DNA of 64,000 nt, from NCBI RefSeq assembly GCF_001904635.1, contig NZ_MRCB01000004.1, forward strand, positions 62,001 to 126,000, written 5' to 3'. The stretch is from Hydrococcus rivularis NIES-593. Lineage in GTDB: Bacteria; Cyanobacteriota; Cyanobacteriia; Cyanobacteriales; Microcystaceae. The notes beneath the pieces were generated by a model, which was given only the letters and a program-made list of their open reading frames with translations, was not told the origin of the DNA and searched no databases. Positions 19,533 to 29,994 of this stretch are shown here, in pieces. The position numbers were made by a program, and so were the translations under genes. How positions within the stretch are numbered: position 1 is the stretch's first letter; the number at the start of each line of letters is the position of its first letter.

Positions 19533-21647
19533 CTAGGAGCAACTGCCACACTCAGGAATATGCAAGACATTATCGCTAAACGCGATCGTACAGGTAACGT
19601 CACTGTCGATATCGGGCAAATTTTTCTCTATTGTCAACTGAGTGCCACCCGTGCTGGCTAAAGGTTTGGTAGGAATTACTTGACTTTTTGGCAATGGAGT
19701 ACCATTTTTTAGATGGTCGTACATCCTGTCGAGAGCTTTTCCTAGATAATAATGCAAAGGAATTTGCGTATCGATGTCAAATGCCTGATTGAGCGCGTCT
19801 AAGTGATGGGCGTGAAGGACTTCAATGTAGGCTAGCTGACTGTTTTCGCCCTCGATTTTTTGGTTTAAGCCATAGTAGGAGCGAGAAGTAAAATTGACGT
19901 GAAGCAGCGCATCATCGCGACCGTGTATGATAATTGTCGGTTTTCCTTGTAAATTCCCGCTGGCTAAAATTTCCTCAATGCCCGCCTGAATGCGATCGCA
20001 ATAGTTAGCTGCCTCGCCGCTGAGAGAAGTGCCCGTATCTGTCGTTACTCCAGTCGTGCCAGTCGCTAATTGTCGCAAGCATAAAGCTCCCTGGAGATAT
20101 TCATCGAGGTTATTATTGGCATCGACGCTATAGCGAAAATTCACTCCCGCACCGTTATTACCAAAATTGTTGATTAAATTCGTTCTGGCGCTGGGGGGAA
20201 TGCCGTTGCTGGAGGAAAAATCGTTGGCTAAATCTGCGTTGGGTTTAGCGCTGGGAGGATTGCTACCATCGCTATAAGCGTAGCTGTAGCCACAGAGATT
20301 ATCTACCACGCTAAAGCGTCCGTAAGCGTTCCCATAGAAGGGCGCGATCGCGGCATAGACAAAAGCCGCATTGTATAAGTGGGCGATAATATTAGTGCTT
20401 TCTAGAGTGCCAAAGTCATTCAACAGTTTTTGGGATTCGGCAATTTGTTCTTCTAAAGTATTGCCGTTCAATAAACCGGCGTCGCGCAAGGCGGTACAGC
20501 GTCCGGGCGATCCTGCCAAAAATCCGCCGTTCTCTGGTTTTCCCTTAGCGGGATCCCAACCAAAAGCAATCTCTGTGCCAGCACTCGCACAAGGTTGGTA
20601 GATATTGTAATAAGTAATGCTCTCAAATAGCGGCTTGCCGTGGACGCTATTGGGATAGATTTTATTTCCTTGTTTAAGGCTAAACTCTTGTTTTTCCGGC
20701 AGTTGGCGCGGATTGATATTGGGTTCGGATACGACGACGCCATTAATTAACCCCCGCTCGTCTTGTTCGGCAGCCCGCAGGGAAGCAGCGCCACCATTAG
20801 AGATGCCAGACGCGATGACGATAGTATTTTCTGGGGTAATCGTTCTTAAAACTTCCGAGCCGGAGACTAACCCAAAGTTTTCTGCTATATTGAGGATATA
20901 ATAGGCAAATTTTATGGCATTTAGGACATCTCTGCCCCAATTGGCTTCGGGATTTTGTTGCGAGTGGGCGTGTTTGTAGGCAAGGCGAAAGGGATAGCGA
21001 GCGTTGTAAGTTGCCAAACCTATTTCTGCCGTGCCTTGAGCGATAAAATTAGCATCTGTGCCAACTTCAGCGACAGTACCGCGCGTGCCATCAATGCGAT
21101 TGACAGTATCGGTATTTAAATCGTGTAGGCCAATGCCCGTACCTTTATCGGTATAGACGACCGCACAGCGGTTTTTTAAGCCCCATTCTCCGACAGCGAT
21201 CGCGCCATATACGCCGCGAGAACCAGGGGACGGAGCGACGAGGATACAAGGATTGGCGCGATCGAAATTATCGGGAATCTGAACCATCATCGTGACATTT
21301 TTTTGCCCGCTGCCATCATCGGCGTAAGCGATATATTCTTTTCCTGCTACTTTGCCATCGCTGCTTGGGGTGGAGAAGCGATCGGGCGCTGCGGGACCGT
21401 ATAATGTGCCATAACCGGCTTTAGGGCGCAAATCCACTAGCGCTTTGTATTGATTAATAATCGTTGCTCGGCGAATTTCTGCTGGCGTAGGATTTTCGGG
21501 ATCGGTTGCCGTTGGCGGCGCATCCATCAAGCCATCTTGTCCTACGCCTGCGGTTAGCAAGTCGTCGCTCAAGCCATCATAGTAGTGTATTGTAATGCTA
21601 CCACTAACGAAAGAAGGTAATGTGTTTATTCGATCTGCTGCTGCCAT
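19533..21647 (-). CDS. D-(-)-3-hydroxybutyrate oligomer hydrolase family protein
   Basis: A 704-residue member of the 3HB-oligomer hydrolase family, alpha/beta-hydrolase-like enzymes that cut soluble oligomers released from poly-3-hydroxybutyrate. The nucleophile serine is in ASGISNGGA, and a likely acid/base pair lies in HGRDDALLHVN and VLHAHHLDA. Other family features are GTLYGPAAPDRF, SPGSRGVYGAI and VYTDKGTGIG. Family members often have a signal peptide. None is visible here, so the enzyme may be cytoplasmic. The ATG at 21647 has an AGGA site. The frame stays open 39 codons further into murD (to 21764), but that part shows no family similarity. Only 43 bases separate it from murD. Confidence 0.8.
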   Translation of the reverse strand: MAAADRINTLPSFVSGSITIHYYDGLSDDLLTAGVGQDGLMDAPPTATDPENPTPAEIRRATIINQYKALVDLRPKAGYGTLYGPAAPDRFSTPSSDGKVAGKEYIAYADDGSGQKNVTMMVQIPDNFDRANPCILVAPSPGSRGVYGAIAVGEWGLKNRCAVVYTDKGTGIGLHDLNTDTVNRIDGTRGTVAEVGTDANFIAQGTAEIGLATYNARYPFRLAYKHAHSQQNPEANWGRDVLNAIKFAYYILNIAENFGLVSGSEVLRTITPENTIVIASGISNGGAASLRAAEQDERGLINGVVVSEPNINPRQLPEKQEFSLKQGNKIYPNSVHGKPLFESITYYNIYQPCASAGTEIAFGWDPAKGKPENGGFLAGSPGRCTALRDAGLLNGNTLEEQIAESQKLLNDFGTLESTNIIAHLYNAAFVYAAIAPFYGNAYGRFSVVDNLCGYSYAYSDGSNPPSAKPNADLANDFSSSNGIPPSARTNLINNFGNNGAGVNFRYSVDANNNLDEYLQGALCLRQLATGTTGVTTDTGTSLSGEAANYCDRIQAGIEEILASGNLQGKPTIIIHGRDDALLHVNFTSRSYYGLNQKIEGENSQLAYIEVLHAHHLDALNQAFDIDTQIPLHYYLGKALDRMYDHLKNGTPLPKSQVIPTKPLASTGGTQLTIEKNLPDIDSDVTCTIAFSDNVLHIPECGSCS

Positions 21648-21690
21648 AACCGATCCTAAGAAAACTTTCAGCGATCGCGCGGATGCGATC

Positions 21691-23058
21691 TCAAAGCTGC
21701 AAGCACAATTGCCGGAAATGATCGCCTCGATGCTCGAAACTCTGATATTGGTCAAAACTAGCACAAGCCGGAGACAATAACACCACCTTCGCGCCTTTTT
21801 GTTTGGCGAGTTCTAACCCTCGTTTTACCGCATTATCCATGGTTTCAACAAGCTCGTAGGATTCGTAACCCGACGCTTGCAGTTGCCTGGCAAAAGCTGG
21901 TGCGGCATCGCCAATCAATAACACTGCCGCAGCGCGATCGCGAATTGCATTTATCCATCCCGTATCGTCGCCTTCTTTAGCTTCTCCTCCAGCAATTAAG
22001 ATAGCGGGAGACTTGACTGAAGATAAACCCACTTCTGCTGCATCGTAGTTAGTGGCTTTGCTGTCGTTGATAAAGTCTATTCCCGCTATATTACATATAT
22101 ACTCCAAGCGATGGGGAACGCCAGGAAAAGTGGCAATCGCTTGCGCGATCGCGCCTTTCTCGATTCCGGCTAACCGCGCCGCTGCCACTGCCATCAGCAA
22201 ATTTTGCCGATTGTGCGATCCCGCCATTTTAAATAGGTGTACGGGCATAATTAATTCCCCAAAAGCCTTTACCCAACTGTCTTCGAGATAAACTCCCTTC
22301 GCCGGTTCGCACAATAATTTGCTTTTGCCGCGAACGCTCGTCCAATAAACATTCTGCCATTGGGTCAACCCTACGCTTCTTAGGTAAGGATCGTCTCCAT
22401 TAAAGACTTGATAGTCGCAGCGTTTCAGCAGAGAAGCTTTAATATTGTAATAATTTTCTAGGGTTTTGTGACGGCTGAGGTGATCGGGAGTAAAAGTCGT
22501 CCAAATGCCAATTTTGGGGGCAAGTTCAAAAGAAGACTCGATCTGATAGCTACTAATTTCAGCAACGATCCAATCGTAGGAATTTTGGATGGTCGTTTGA
22601 GAGTCTTTTAATGCTAACTCGCAGGCAGCATAGCCAATATTGCCGCAGGCAGGCGCATTCAATCCCGCCGTTTTAAAGATGGCAGCAATCAAAGACGTTG
22701 TAGTCGTTTTGCCATTGGTGCCCGTAATTCCCAGCCAAGGGGAAGACTTAAGATAGCGCCAAGCGAGTTCGATTTCTCCAATCGTGTCAATGCTTTTTTC
22801 TCTAGCCTCGACTAAGACGGGAATGTCCCAAGGAACGCCAGGACTGACAACGATTAGATTGGGCAAGTCGGTTGGGTTGAGAGTAAATGTATGGCCGAGT
22901 TTTACGGTAATCCCTTCCATTGCTAGATCGCGCTGGGTTTGTCGTAGAGATTCGCTATCAGCGCGATCGCCTAGAATTACTTGCCAACCTTCTTGTTTGA
23001 GTAACTTTGCAGCAGCCACTCCCGATCTTCCAAGTCCAATTACGTAAGCTTTGGGCAT
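21691..23058 (-). CDS. murD: UDP-N-acetylmuramoylalanine-D-glutamate ligase MurD
   Basis: A 455-residue cytoplasmic ligase adding D-glutamate to UDP-MurNAc-L-Ala in peptidoglycan synthesis. The N-terminal UMP-binding Rossmann domain starts [18 protein letters not shown]. The ATP-binding P-loop is [11 protein letters not shown] (about residue 110), with [10 protein letters not shown] in the central domain. The C-terminal ligase domain contains [12 protein letters not shown] and ends with [17 protein letters not shown]. Normal length. Confidence 0.97.
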   Translation of the reverse strand: MPKAYVIGLGRSGVAAAKLLKQEGWQVILGDRADSESLRQTQRDLAMEGITVKLGHTFTLNPTDLPNLIVVSPGVPWDIPVLVEAREKSIDTIGEIELAWRYLKSSPWLGITGTNGKTTTTSLIAAIFKTAGLNAPACGNIGYAACELALKDSQTTIQNSYDWIVAEISSYQIESSFELAPKIGIWTTFTPDHLSRHKTLENYYNIKASLLKRCDYQVFNGDDPYLRSVGLTQWQNVYWTSVRGKSKLLCEPAKGVYLEDSWVKAFGELIMPVHLFKMAGSHNRQNLLMAVAAARLAGIEKGAIAQAIATFPGVPHRLEYICNIAGIDFINDSKATNYDAAEVGLSSVKSPAILIAGGEAKEGDDTGWINAIRDRAAAVLLIGDAAPAFARQLQASGYESYELVETMDNAVKRGLELAKQKGAKVVLLSPACASFDQYQSFEHRGDHFRQLCLQL

Positions 23059-23153
23059 ATATTCAATCTATTACAAGCACCCTTTATAGTACCTTCAATC
23101 TGGTTTTTGCTTATAGACGTTCGATTGCAAAATTGTTTCCTTTTGTATGGGAT

Positions 23154-24347
23154 TTAACGACTATCAGTGCCTAATTTCTTCTCTAACTTTCTGCTAGCAA
23201 AAGACATCGAATAACAACAAACCCAATAAATTGCGGCAATGAAAAGATAAATTTCCCCGTAGCGTCCTAGATATTTGGGATTGGCAAGAATCGACTGCGA
23301 GACTCCCAACAGATCGACTAGACCGACAATTGCCAATAGAGAAGTATCTTTAAACAAGCTAATAAACTGTCCCACAATGCTGGGAATAACGGCTTTGAGT
23401 GCCTGAGGAAGCACGATTAAACCCAAAACCAATGGAGTATTCAATCCTAGTGCTTTGGCGGCTTCGACTTGACCGCGAGGAATGGATTGCAAACCACCAC
23501 GCACGTTTTCTGCGAGATAGGCAGCAGCGAACATCGTAAATCCCGCGATCGCTCTCATAACGCGCTCCAGTCGAACGTTGGCAGGCAATACTAAAGGTAG
23601 CATCACCTGCGCGACGAACAAAATGCCAATGAGGGGCAAGCCTCGAATTAGTTCTATGTAAGCGATCGACAGCCAACGAATTGCGGGTAAGGAACTTTGT
23701 CTCCCCAGTGCCAGCAACACGCCAAAGGGAAAAGACAGGAAAATACTGGCGATCGCGACGAATAGCGTCATAATCAGCCCGCTTTCATCGATTTTGACTT
23801 TTCTGAGAAAAAGCCCTCCTTCGAGCAACCAAAGCAGCACGAAGAAAGCAAGCAGCCAAATGAGCGGCAACCAATTAGCAAGACTAGGAATTCGTTTTCC
23901 AACTTGCCGTCCTATCAATGCTCCAACGATTAGAATCGACAACATTCCCAACAGGAGAAGGCTAGATTGAATTCCCGCAGGTAGGGCAATCGCAACGCAG
24001 ATTGCCCCCAAAATTCCCAAAATAATTAGCGTCGTCCGGTTAAATAAAACTCTCGTCCTCGTCAAAATTCCCCAGGACAAACCACCCAAGGTCATAATGA
24101 TTCCTAACGATGTCCAGGCACGCCATAGCAGTTCGGCTGGATATAGCCCGACAAAAAAGAGCCGCAAATTAGCTCCAATGACTCCCCATTGAGCTTGAGT
24201 AAATGCCCAGCCAATCAGTCCCGATCCCAGCCAGTAGAGAAATAGTAGGCTGAAAATCGTTAGAAGACCGTTATACCAAGTGCTAAAGAGATTTTGTTTA
24301 ACCCAAGTTAGTGGTGTAGATTGACCGTTTGACCCTGAATTTGTCAT
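23154..24347 (-). CDS. Polar amino-acid ABC transporter permease (AapM/NatH type)
   Basis: A 397-residue inner-membrane permease with about eight hydrophobic segments. The C-terminal half carries the HisM-type permease domain with the EAA loop (QVEAAKALGLNTPLVLGLIVLP). The long N-terminal half with extra helices is characteristic of the AapM/BztC group; in Anabaena the comparable protein is NatH of the acidic/neutral amino-acid system N-II. The partner permease, binding protein and ATPase are not adjacent and must be encoded elsewhere. Confidence 0.87.
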   Translation of the reverse strand: MTNSGSNGQSTPLTWVKQNLFSTWYNGLLTIFSLLFLYWLGSGLIGWAFTQAQWGVIGANLRLFFVGLYPAELLWRAWTSLGIIMTLGGLSWGILTRTRVLFNRTTLIILGILGAICVAIALPAGIQSSLLLLGMLSILIVGALIGRQVGKRIPSLANWLPLIWLLAFFVLLWLLEGGLFLRKVKIDESGLIMTLFVAIASIFLSFPFGVLLALGRQSSLPAIRWLSIAYIELIRGLPLIGILFVAQVMLPLVLPANVRLERVMRAIAGFTMFAAAYLAENVRGGLQSIPRGQVEAAKALGLNTPLVLGLIVLPQALKAVIPSIVGQFISLFKDTSLLAIVGLVDLLGVSQSILANPKYLGRYGEIYLFIAAIYWVCCYSMSFASRKLEKKLGTDSR

Positions 24348-24561
24348 TGCTTATTGCTTATCTCGAAGATTTTCCTGAAATGGAGGCTGTTTGTCTGAAA
24401 AACATCTGTTTTGTCGCGATCGATTTTTGAGCGATTCCGATTGGCGTTCAATCTCTCTAAGGGGTTAGCGGTTTTTTTAAATCCTACTGCAATAGCGATC
24501 GCACGCGAATAGAGATAAGCTAATGTAAAGTAAACCTGTAGCGATTAATTAAAAGTAGATT

Positions 24562-24753
24562 ATGATTCTGCCAGGTGCAACCGTTCGCGTTATCAATCCC
24601 GACGATACTTACTACCTGTTTGAAGGACTGGTACAAAGAGTTGGCGACGGTCAAGTCGCAGTCCTGTTCGAAGGCGGCAACTGGGATAAATTAGTGACTT
24701 TCAACCTGTCAGAATTAGAAGAGGTCGAGCTAACGGCGGGTAAGAAGAAATAG
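24562..24753 (+). CDS. ndhS: NDH-1 subunit S (ferredoxin-docking subunit)
   Basis: A 63-residue SH3-like subunit of the photosynthetic NDH-1 complex that forms part of the ferredoxin-docking site in cyclic electron flow. The whole protein matches the family: it starts [15 protein letters not shown], then [20 protein letters not shown] and the ending [14 protein letters not shown] at 24562; there is no clear Shine-Dalgarno sequence. Confidence 0.95.
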   Translation: MILPGATVRVINPDDTYYLFEGLVQRVGDGQVAVLFEGGNWDKLVTFNLSELEEVELTAGKKK

Positions 24754-24831
24754 TCATTGGTCAGCGATTGGTTAACGGGATGGGCAAACAACTGATTACC
24801 GATCGCCGATCGCCAATTACTAATTACTGAT

Positions 24832-25503
24832 ATGCGGCTTCCCCTACCTCAATTTTCTACCGACAATCGCCATCCCAACCATATTGCCGAGGTGATAGAA
24901 ACGGCAACGACGGGATTTTTGGCTCAATGTTTAGAACCAGAAGATTTAAACTTTCCAGCGATGCCGCCTTTTGGAAGTTGGGTTAAGGCGCACGACGAAG
25001 AATCGGGCAACAAAATTGTTGGGGTTGTCACCTACGTTACCACTTCTCCCATTGATTCGGTGCATCGAGCAGTGGCTTTGGGATTATCTTTGGCGGAGTT
25101 GCGAGAACAACAACCGCAGATTTTTGCCATGCTCAAAACGGAGTTTCGCGTGGCGATTCTGGGATTTGAAGCCCCTCCTTTGGCTGTCAACGGTCATAGT
25201 TACAGTCGCGGACAAATTTATCAGTATCTGCCCCCTCGTCCTCCCCAAATCCATCAAGCCGTCTATCGTTGCGATCCCTCAGAAATCGTTTACTTTAGCG
25301 AAGAATTAGATTTTTTAAGAATTTTGCTGCAAGTTAGCGACGTACCCGCAGAAGCTTTAGTGGCGGCAGCGATTCGGGAAATTTATCAGTTGCGCAATTG
25401 CGATCGCGAGTGGCTGGTAAAAGTTGGGAGAAGCCTAAATGTCTTGCTAAAAGATGACTACGATCGCTTGCGATACATTTTCAGTCAAATCAGATTGGCT
25501 TAA
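24832..25503 (+). CDS. HAS-barrel domain protein, cyanobacterial conserved
   Basis: A 223-residue protein. The N-terminal 110 residues look like a HAS-barrel (the beta-barrel seen at the start of HerA-type ATPases), with IAEVIETATTGFLAQCL and GSWVKAHDEESGNKIVGVV. No ATPase domain follows. The C-terminal half is helical (LLQVSDVPAEALVAAAIREIY). The function is not known. It lies just after ndhS. The start is embedded in a repeat (TACTGATATG) and lacks a clear ribosome site. Confidence 0.7.
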   Translation: MRLPLPQFSTDNRHPNHIAEVIETATTGFLAQCLEPEDLNFPAMPPFGSWVKAHDEESGNKIVGVVTYVTTSPIDSVHRAVALGLSLAELREQQPQIFAMLKTEFRVAILGFEAPPLAVNGHSYSRGQIYQYLPPRPPQIHQAVYRCDPSEIVYFSEELDFLRILLQVSDVPAEALVAAAIREIYQLRNCDREWLVKVGRSLNVLLKDDYDRLRYIFSQIRLA

Positions 25504-25992
25504 CTAGGATTCTAGCTCGTTCCTATCCGACTTGAGGCTGGCTTCTAATTGCTGGAGCTGTTTCTCACGAAGTTCGAGTTGTTCTTTTTCTTGTTTGAGA
25601 CTGGCTTCTAGCTCTTGAATGTGTTCTCGTTGAGTTTCTACTTCTAGATAGCGACGGGTTAACTCTAAACTTTGTGCCGTTATCTCCTGCCGCCACTGCT
25701 CGATTCTGGCTTGTTCTTGTCGAACGAATTCGGGAGTAATCGAACTACAGCTCATATACTGTTGAATCAAACTCACTATCCAGTCTTTGGCATTTTTTAG
25801 CTCGATAATTTGCCCGCGTTCGTCGAGTTCGACTAAAACTAACAAACCTTCGCTGAGGTAATTTTCTCCGCCAATAGGTATGATTTCTGCGTTACTTATC
25901 CCCCAAATACTATCGGATTTTTGGTAAGCAAGTAACTGAAGTTCTATTGTGCCAGAAGCTATATTTTTGGTGACTTGGGCTAGGTATAACAT
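25504..25992 (-). CDS. Conserved cyanobacterial protein with C-terminal coiled coil
   Basis: A 162-residue protein I do not recognise by function. Residues 1-90 are a compact beta-rich domain (MLYLAQVTKNIASGTIELQL), and residues about 95-160 form a coiled coil with the repeated phrase LEASLK-(Q/S) at two places. Its stop lies directly against the stop of the convergent HAS-barrel gene. No signal peptide. Possibly a scaffold or regulator. Confidence 0.65.
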   Translation of the reverse strand: MLYLAQVTKNIASGTIELQLLAYQKSDSIWGISNAEIIPIGGENYLSEGLLVLVELDERGQIIELKNAKDWIVSLIQQYMSCSSITPEFVRQEQARIEQWRQEITAQSLELTRRYLEVETQREHIQELEASLKQEKEQLELREKQLQQLEASLKSDRNELES

Positions 25993-26083
25993 AACCTATC
26001 GGTCAGGGGCAGAAGTCATGATGAGACATAACACGTTACGTCTACGTAATTGGAGAATAGCGGACAACTGACAAGATAAGACA

Positions 26084-28984
26084 TTAAAGTTCTTTTAGAT
26101 GTTGCAAGCGATCGCGCAGAATTTCAGATTGTTTTTGAGCCTCTGCTAGAGACTCTCTCGCTCCTTGGACGACATCCGCAGGAGCGTTATTAACAAAACC
26201 CGGATTATTCAAACGCGCCGTTAGCGATTTTATCTCTCCCTCCACTTTATTCAAATTTTTCTCCAGTTTAGCGATGAGAGCGTCAATATCTACGATTCCA
26301 GACAGAGGAATTAATGCCTGGATAGTTCCAACAACGCCCGCAATGACTTGTTCCGCATCTTCTTCCAGGACAGGTACGATGGTTAATCGATCGACTTTGG
26401 CTAGGTCTTGAATATAGGTTCGACCAGCTTCTAGAATAGAACGTTCCTCATTGCTTTCGCTCTGAAGAATGACTGGAACTTTCACCCCCGGCTTAATTTC
26501 TGCTTCAGCCCTCAGATAGCGAATGGTGCGAATCGTACCGATAAGTAGTTCAAAGGATTGTTCTAATTCCCTGTCGATCGCGCTTGCATCGACTTCTGGG
26601 TAAGCTTGTAGGGCAAGCACTTCATCGGTTGACTGCGTCAGGGTATGCCAGATTTCCTCGGTAATATGAGGCATGAAGGGATGCAAGAGTTTGAGGATTC
26701 CTTCGAGGACGTAGGCTAGAGTCTGTTGGGCGACGAGGCGAGATTCGGCTTGCGCGTCTTTTCTTAGACGAGATTTGACCAGTTCGATATACCAGTCGCA
26801 GAAGTCTCCCCAGATAAACTCATAGAGTCCCTTCGCCGCTTCTCCGAGTCCGTAGGTTTCGATATAGTCTCTGGTTTGCCGGACGACTTGATTAAAGCGC
26901 GAGAGAATCCAGCGATCGCACCATTCCAACGCCTCCGTTGTGGGTTGTCCTAGCTGTTGGGGCGTTTGCCCGTCCAGATTCATCATCACGAAGCGGGCGG
27001 CATTCCAGAGCTTGTTGGCAAAGTTGCGCGAGGCTTCTACCGACTCCGACATCGGCGACGCTTTTGTCAACTCTGATAACTTTGCCAACTCCGATAACAT
27101 CGATCCGAGTTCTGATTCTGACTTATTCGGGAAAACTTTTTTTTGCAACTCCGAGATCGTTTCGGATCGCGATTTATTTGGCGATGTTTCTATAAACCGC
27201 TCGATAACTTTTAGCTCGTACAGTTTGCGATTCAACTGCAAGCTAATATCTTGACCTGCGCCTGCTACTTCCTTAATCAAGGTATAGCGCAGTGCATCAG
27301 TACCGTATTCATCGATCAAAATTAAGGGATCGATGCCGTTATTGGCTGATTTAGACATTTTCTTGCCATTTTCGTCCCTTACCAAGCCGTGGATATAAAC
27401 GTCTTTAAACGGCATCTGACCGGTGAAATGTCCTGCCATCATCGTCATGCGAGCAACCCAGAAGAAGATGATGTCAAACCCGGTGACTAAAACGCTTGTT
27501 GGATAATAGGTTTTGAGATCGGGGGTTTCTTGGGGCCATCCCATCGTCGAGAAGGGCCACAAACCCGACGAAAACCAAGTATCGAGAACGTCGGGGTCTT
27601 GTTCTAACCGAATCTCGTCTCCGTATTGCCGTTTGGCTTTTTCCTGCGCTTCTTCTTCGCTGTAGGCAACCACGAAGGGAGTGTGGTCTGCAATTTCTCC
27701 GTTGGTTTCACTGACGACGTACCAAGCTGGAATTTGATGGCCCCACCACAACTGACGAGAGATGCACCAGTCTTTGATTTTAACTAGCCAATCCCTGTAA
27801 ACTTTCGTCCAGCGATCGGGCACGAATCGCGGCGAGTTTTCTTCGTCGAGACAGGTCAAGGCTTTTTTGGCTAAGGGTTCTATCTTGACAAACCACTGGG
27901 TTGATAGTAAGGGTTCGACGGGCACTTTCCCGCGATCGCTATAGGGAACCGCGTTGCGATAGGGTTCCACTTTCACCAGGAAACCATCTTCCTCTAGTCG
28001 CTTAACCACATTTTGGCGGGCGACAAAGCGGTCCTCTCCGGCAAACGGACCCGCATTTTCATTGAGGGTACCGTCTTTGTTCATGATGTTGATAAACGGC
28101 AGTTGATGGCGCTTGCCCATCTCGAAGTCATTGGGATCGTGGGCGGGCGTTACCTTCACGCAACCCGTTCCGAATTCAGGATCGACCAATTCATCGGCAA
28201 TAATAGGAATTTCCCGCCCCATAATTGGCAGCGTCAAGGTTTTGCCGATAATGGACTTGTAGCGATCGTCGTTGGGGTTCACTGCTACTGCCGTATCGCC
28301 CAACATGGTTTCGGGGCGAGTAGTTGCCACTTCAACATAACCCGTCCCATCGGTTAGGGGATAGCGAAAATGCCACAGATTCCCGTCTACTTCTTTGCTT
28401 TCGACCTCTAGGTCGGATACTGCCGACTGAGATTCCGGGCACCAATTCACTAAATAATTGCCTCGATAAATGAGTCCTTCTTCGTAGAGTTGGATAAAAG
28501 CTCGCTTTACTGCGCGGGATAGACTTTCATCTAGGGTAAATCTTTCTCGCGACCAATCTGCTGAGAGTCCCAAGCGTTTGAGTTGGTTGACAATCGTGCC
28601 GCCAGATGCTTTTTTCCACTGCCAAGCTCTCTCTAAGAACTTTTCCCGTCCTATATCGTAGCGAGTTTTCCCCTCTTGCTTTAGCTCCTTTTCTAGGAGC
28701 GTCTGCACGGCAATGCTAGCGTGATCGGTTCCTGGTAGGCACAGCGTGTTGTAACCGCACATGCGATGATAGCGCACCAAGACATCCATTAACGCTGTAT
28801 TGAAAGCATGTCCCATATGCAAGCTTCCCGTTACGTTTGGTGGCGGGATAACGATACAATAGGGATTGCCACCGCGATCGGGGTTGGCTTGAAAAACTTG
28901 ATTTTCTTCCCAGTGCTGCTGCCACTTGGCTTCTGTTGCTTTCGGGTCATACTGGGTTGGCAGGATTGGTAAAGTTGCGGTCAT
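26084..28984 (-). CDS. valS: Valyl-tRNA synthetase
   Basis: A 966-residue class Ia synthetase charging tRNA-Val. It has the HIGH signature [13 protein letters not shown] near residue 55, the editing domain, the KMSKS loop [10 protein letters not shown], the anticodon-binding domain, and the C-terminal coiled-coil arm ([15 protein letters not shown]). Odd point: between AGQDISLQ and [16 protein letters not shown] there are about 60 extra residues of low-complexity Ser/Glu/Lys/Leu sequence (about residues 583-645). Most ValS proteins have only a few residues there. The insertion lies downstream of KMSKS, and the frame is intact. Confidence 0.96.
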   Translation of the reverse strand: MTATLPILPTQYDPKATEAKWQQHWEENQVFQANPDRGGNPYCIVIPPPNVTGSLHMGHAFNTALMDVLVRYHRMCGYNTLCLPGTDHASIAVQTLLEKELKQEGKTRYDIGREKFLERAWQWKKASGGTIVNQLKRLGLSADWSRERFTLDESLSRAVKRAFIQLYEEGLIYRGNYLVNWCPESQSAVSDLEVESKEVDGNLWHFRYPLTDGTGYVEVATTRPETMLGDTAVAVNPNDDRYKSIIGKTLTLPIMGREIPIIADELVDPEFGTGCVKVTPAHDPNDFEMGKRHQLPFINIMNKDGTLNENAGPFAGEDRFVARQNVVKRLEEDGFLVKVEPYRNAVPYSDRGKVPVEPLLSTQWFVKIEPLAKKALTCLDEENSPRFVPDRWTKVYRDWLVKIKDWCISRQLWWGHQIPAWYVVSETNGEIADHTPFVVAYSEEEAQEKAKRQYGDEIRLEQDPDVLDTWFSSGLWPFSTMGWPQETPDLKTYYPTSVLVTGFDIIFFWVARMTMMAGHFTGQMPFKDVYIHGLVRDENGKKMSKSANNGIDPLILIDEYGTDALRYTLIKEVAGAGQDISLQLNRKLYELKVIERFIETSPNKSRSETISELQKKVFPNKSESELGSMLSELAKLSELTKASPMSESVEASRNFANKLWNAARFVMMNLDGQTPQQLGQPTTEALEWCDRWILSRFNQVVRQTRDYIETYGLGEAAKGLYEFIWGDFCDWYIELVKSRLRKDAQAESRLVAQQTLAYVLEGILKLLHPFMPHITEEIWHTLTQSTDEVLALQAYPEVDASAIDRELEQSFELLIGTIRTIRYLRAEAEIKPGVKVPVILQSESNEERSILEAGRTYIQDLAKVDRLTIVPVLEEDAEQVIAGVVGTIQALIPLSGIVDIDALIAKLEKNLNKVEGEIKSLTARLNNPGFVNNAPADVVQGARESLAEAQKQSEILRDRLQHLKEL
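27050..27235 (-). repeat. Low-complexity in-frame insertion in valS
   Basis: About 186 bases with internal near-repeats (AACTCTGATAAC / AACTCCGATAAC and GAGTTCTGATTC), encoding runs such as [11 protein letters not shown] and NKSRSE/NKSESE. It behaves as an inserted segment in an otherwise well-conserved protein. Boundaries are approximate. Confidence 0.55.
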
Positions 28985-29351
28985 CGAAAAAATGCGAACC
29001 AGGCTTTATAGTTTTTGACAGATATTAAAAATTGTTTCACTTATCCAGTTTACTACCTTTCCTTCAATCCCCGATCGCGATCGAAGATGATTTTCTCTAA
29101 AGTAGAGTTAAATAATCGTCGAACGCTAATTTAAGAGCTAGCGATCGAAGCATAACTCGATGGTTTTAGTCTCCTAATAGATTTTCTGTGAATCCATCCT
29201 TAGGATTAAATATGTTTTTATCAATCTGAAGTCAAAATAGTTGAAAACTTTTGGCAACCTTTAAATCTCCGGTAGCTTCTTTAAAGCCACTTTATCCATT
29301 AAATCTTTCGTTAAGAGTTTGACCTTCTACCTTCGATCGAATGAAAAGAAA
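28985..29351. other. Intergenic region upstream of valS
   Basis: 367 bases upstream of valS and downstream of the HMA2-domain gene. A/T-rich, with a few GATCGC motifs. No T-box-like element, RNA gene or strong terminator seen. Confidence 0.4.
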
Positions 29352-29951
29352 TTAAATTCTCTCGCCTTTTCCTTTAACATTCTGTTCCGGTTCGCTAGTG
29401 TAATGAAACTTGACAAAACTATCAAAAGCATACCAAGCTAGAACATACCAAGGAATAATTTCGAGTTGCCATCCCTTGGCAAGCAACTGCCGCAGGGCTA
29501 GAGCACTAAAACCGAGGGGGACGAGAAACCGCAGATCGACAGCTCCATTAGTAAGCTCTTTAACGCGCTGGTCGAGATCGCTAACAACGCTCGTTACTTG
29601 TGCCGCTGCTGCTGATTTTCCGCTAGGAATAGCCGCTTCTTCGCCAGTAACATCGAGGATAATAACACCCAAATCTCGTAAAAGAGCGCGGATATCTTCA
29701 AAAGTGCTGTGTTCTTTGGCGTGGTATACAGTGATGCTGCCGCTGTCAACGTTACTTCTGACTCGATAAATCTCAAGACGCTGTTTCAATGCGTCGGTAA
29801 TTGGTTCTATGTGGCGTTTTTGACGGTGCGGATGAGAGACTCGAAAGCGAACTCGCCCCGGACTCTGACTGATTATCTGGGCGCGAACGGGGGATAGTTT
29901 TGTTGTAGGCACTGCTTGAGTTAGCTGTGACGCTTTGTTGTTATCATCCAT
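29352..29951 (-). CDS. HMA2-domain membrane-associated protein
   Basis: A 199-residue protein. Residues about 25-95 form an HMA2-type ferredoxin-like fold (IISQSPGRVRFRVSHPHRQ) lacking the CxxC of metal-binding HMA domains. The C-terminal part has one or two hydrophobic segments (VDLRFLVPLGFSALALRQLL, EIIPWYVLAWYAFDSFV). ATG at 29951 preferred because GAGG lies eight bases upstream; an earlier ATG at 29978 lacks one. It follows a DUF5132 gene; HMA2 and DUF5132 proteins occur side by side in many cyanobacteria, often near P-type ATPases. Function unknown. Confidence 0.75.
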   Translation of the reverse strand: MDDNNKASQLTQAVPTTKLSPVRAQIISQSPGRVRFRVSHPHRQKRHIEPITDALKQRLEIYRVRSNVDSGSITVYHAKEHSTFEDIRALLRDLGVIILDVTGEEAAIPSGKSAAAAQVTSVVSDLDQRVKELTNGAVDLRFLVPLGFSALALRQLLAKGWQLEIIPWYVLAWYAFDSFVKFHYTSEPEQNVKGKGERI

Positions 29952-29994
29952 CACCGTACCTCGACAATTAGCGTGCATTGTAGCTAAATTCCTT

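Noticed and set aside
21648-21764. N-terminal extension of the oligomer hydrolase into murD
   Set aside because: The sequence is the antisense-free overlap of the conserved murD 3' end in another frame; a good ATG with AGGA exists at 21647.
27050-27235. Intein in valS
   Set aside because: The insert is only about 60 residues, has no splice-junction Cys/Ser...HN motif and is low-complexity.
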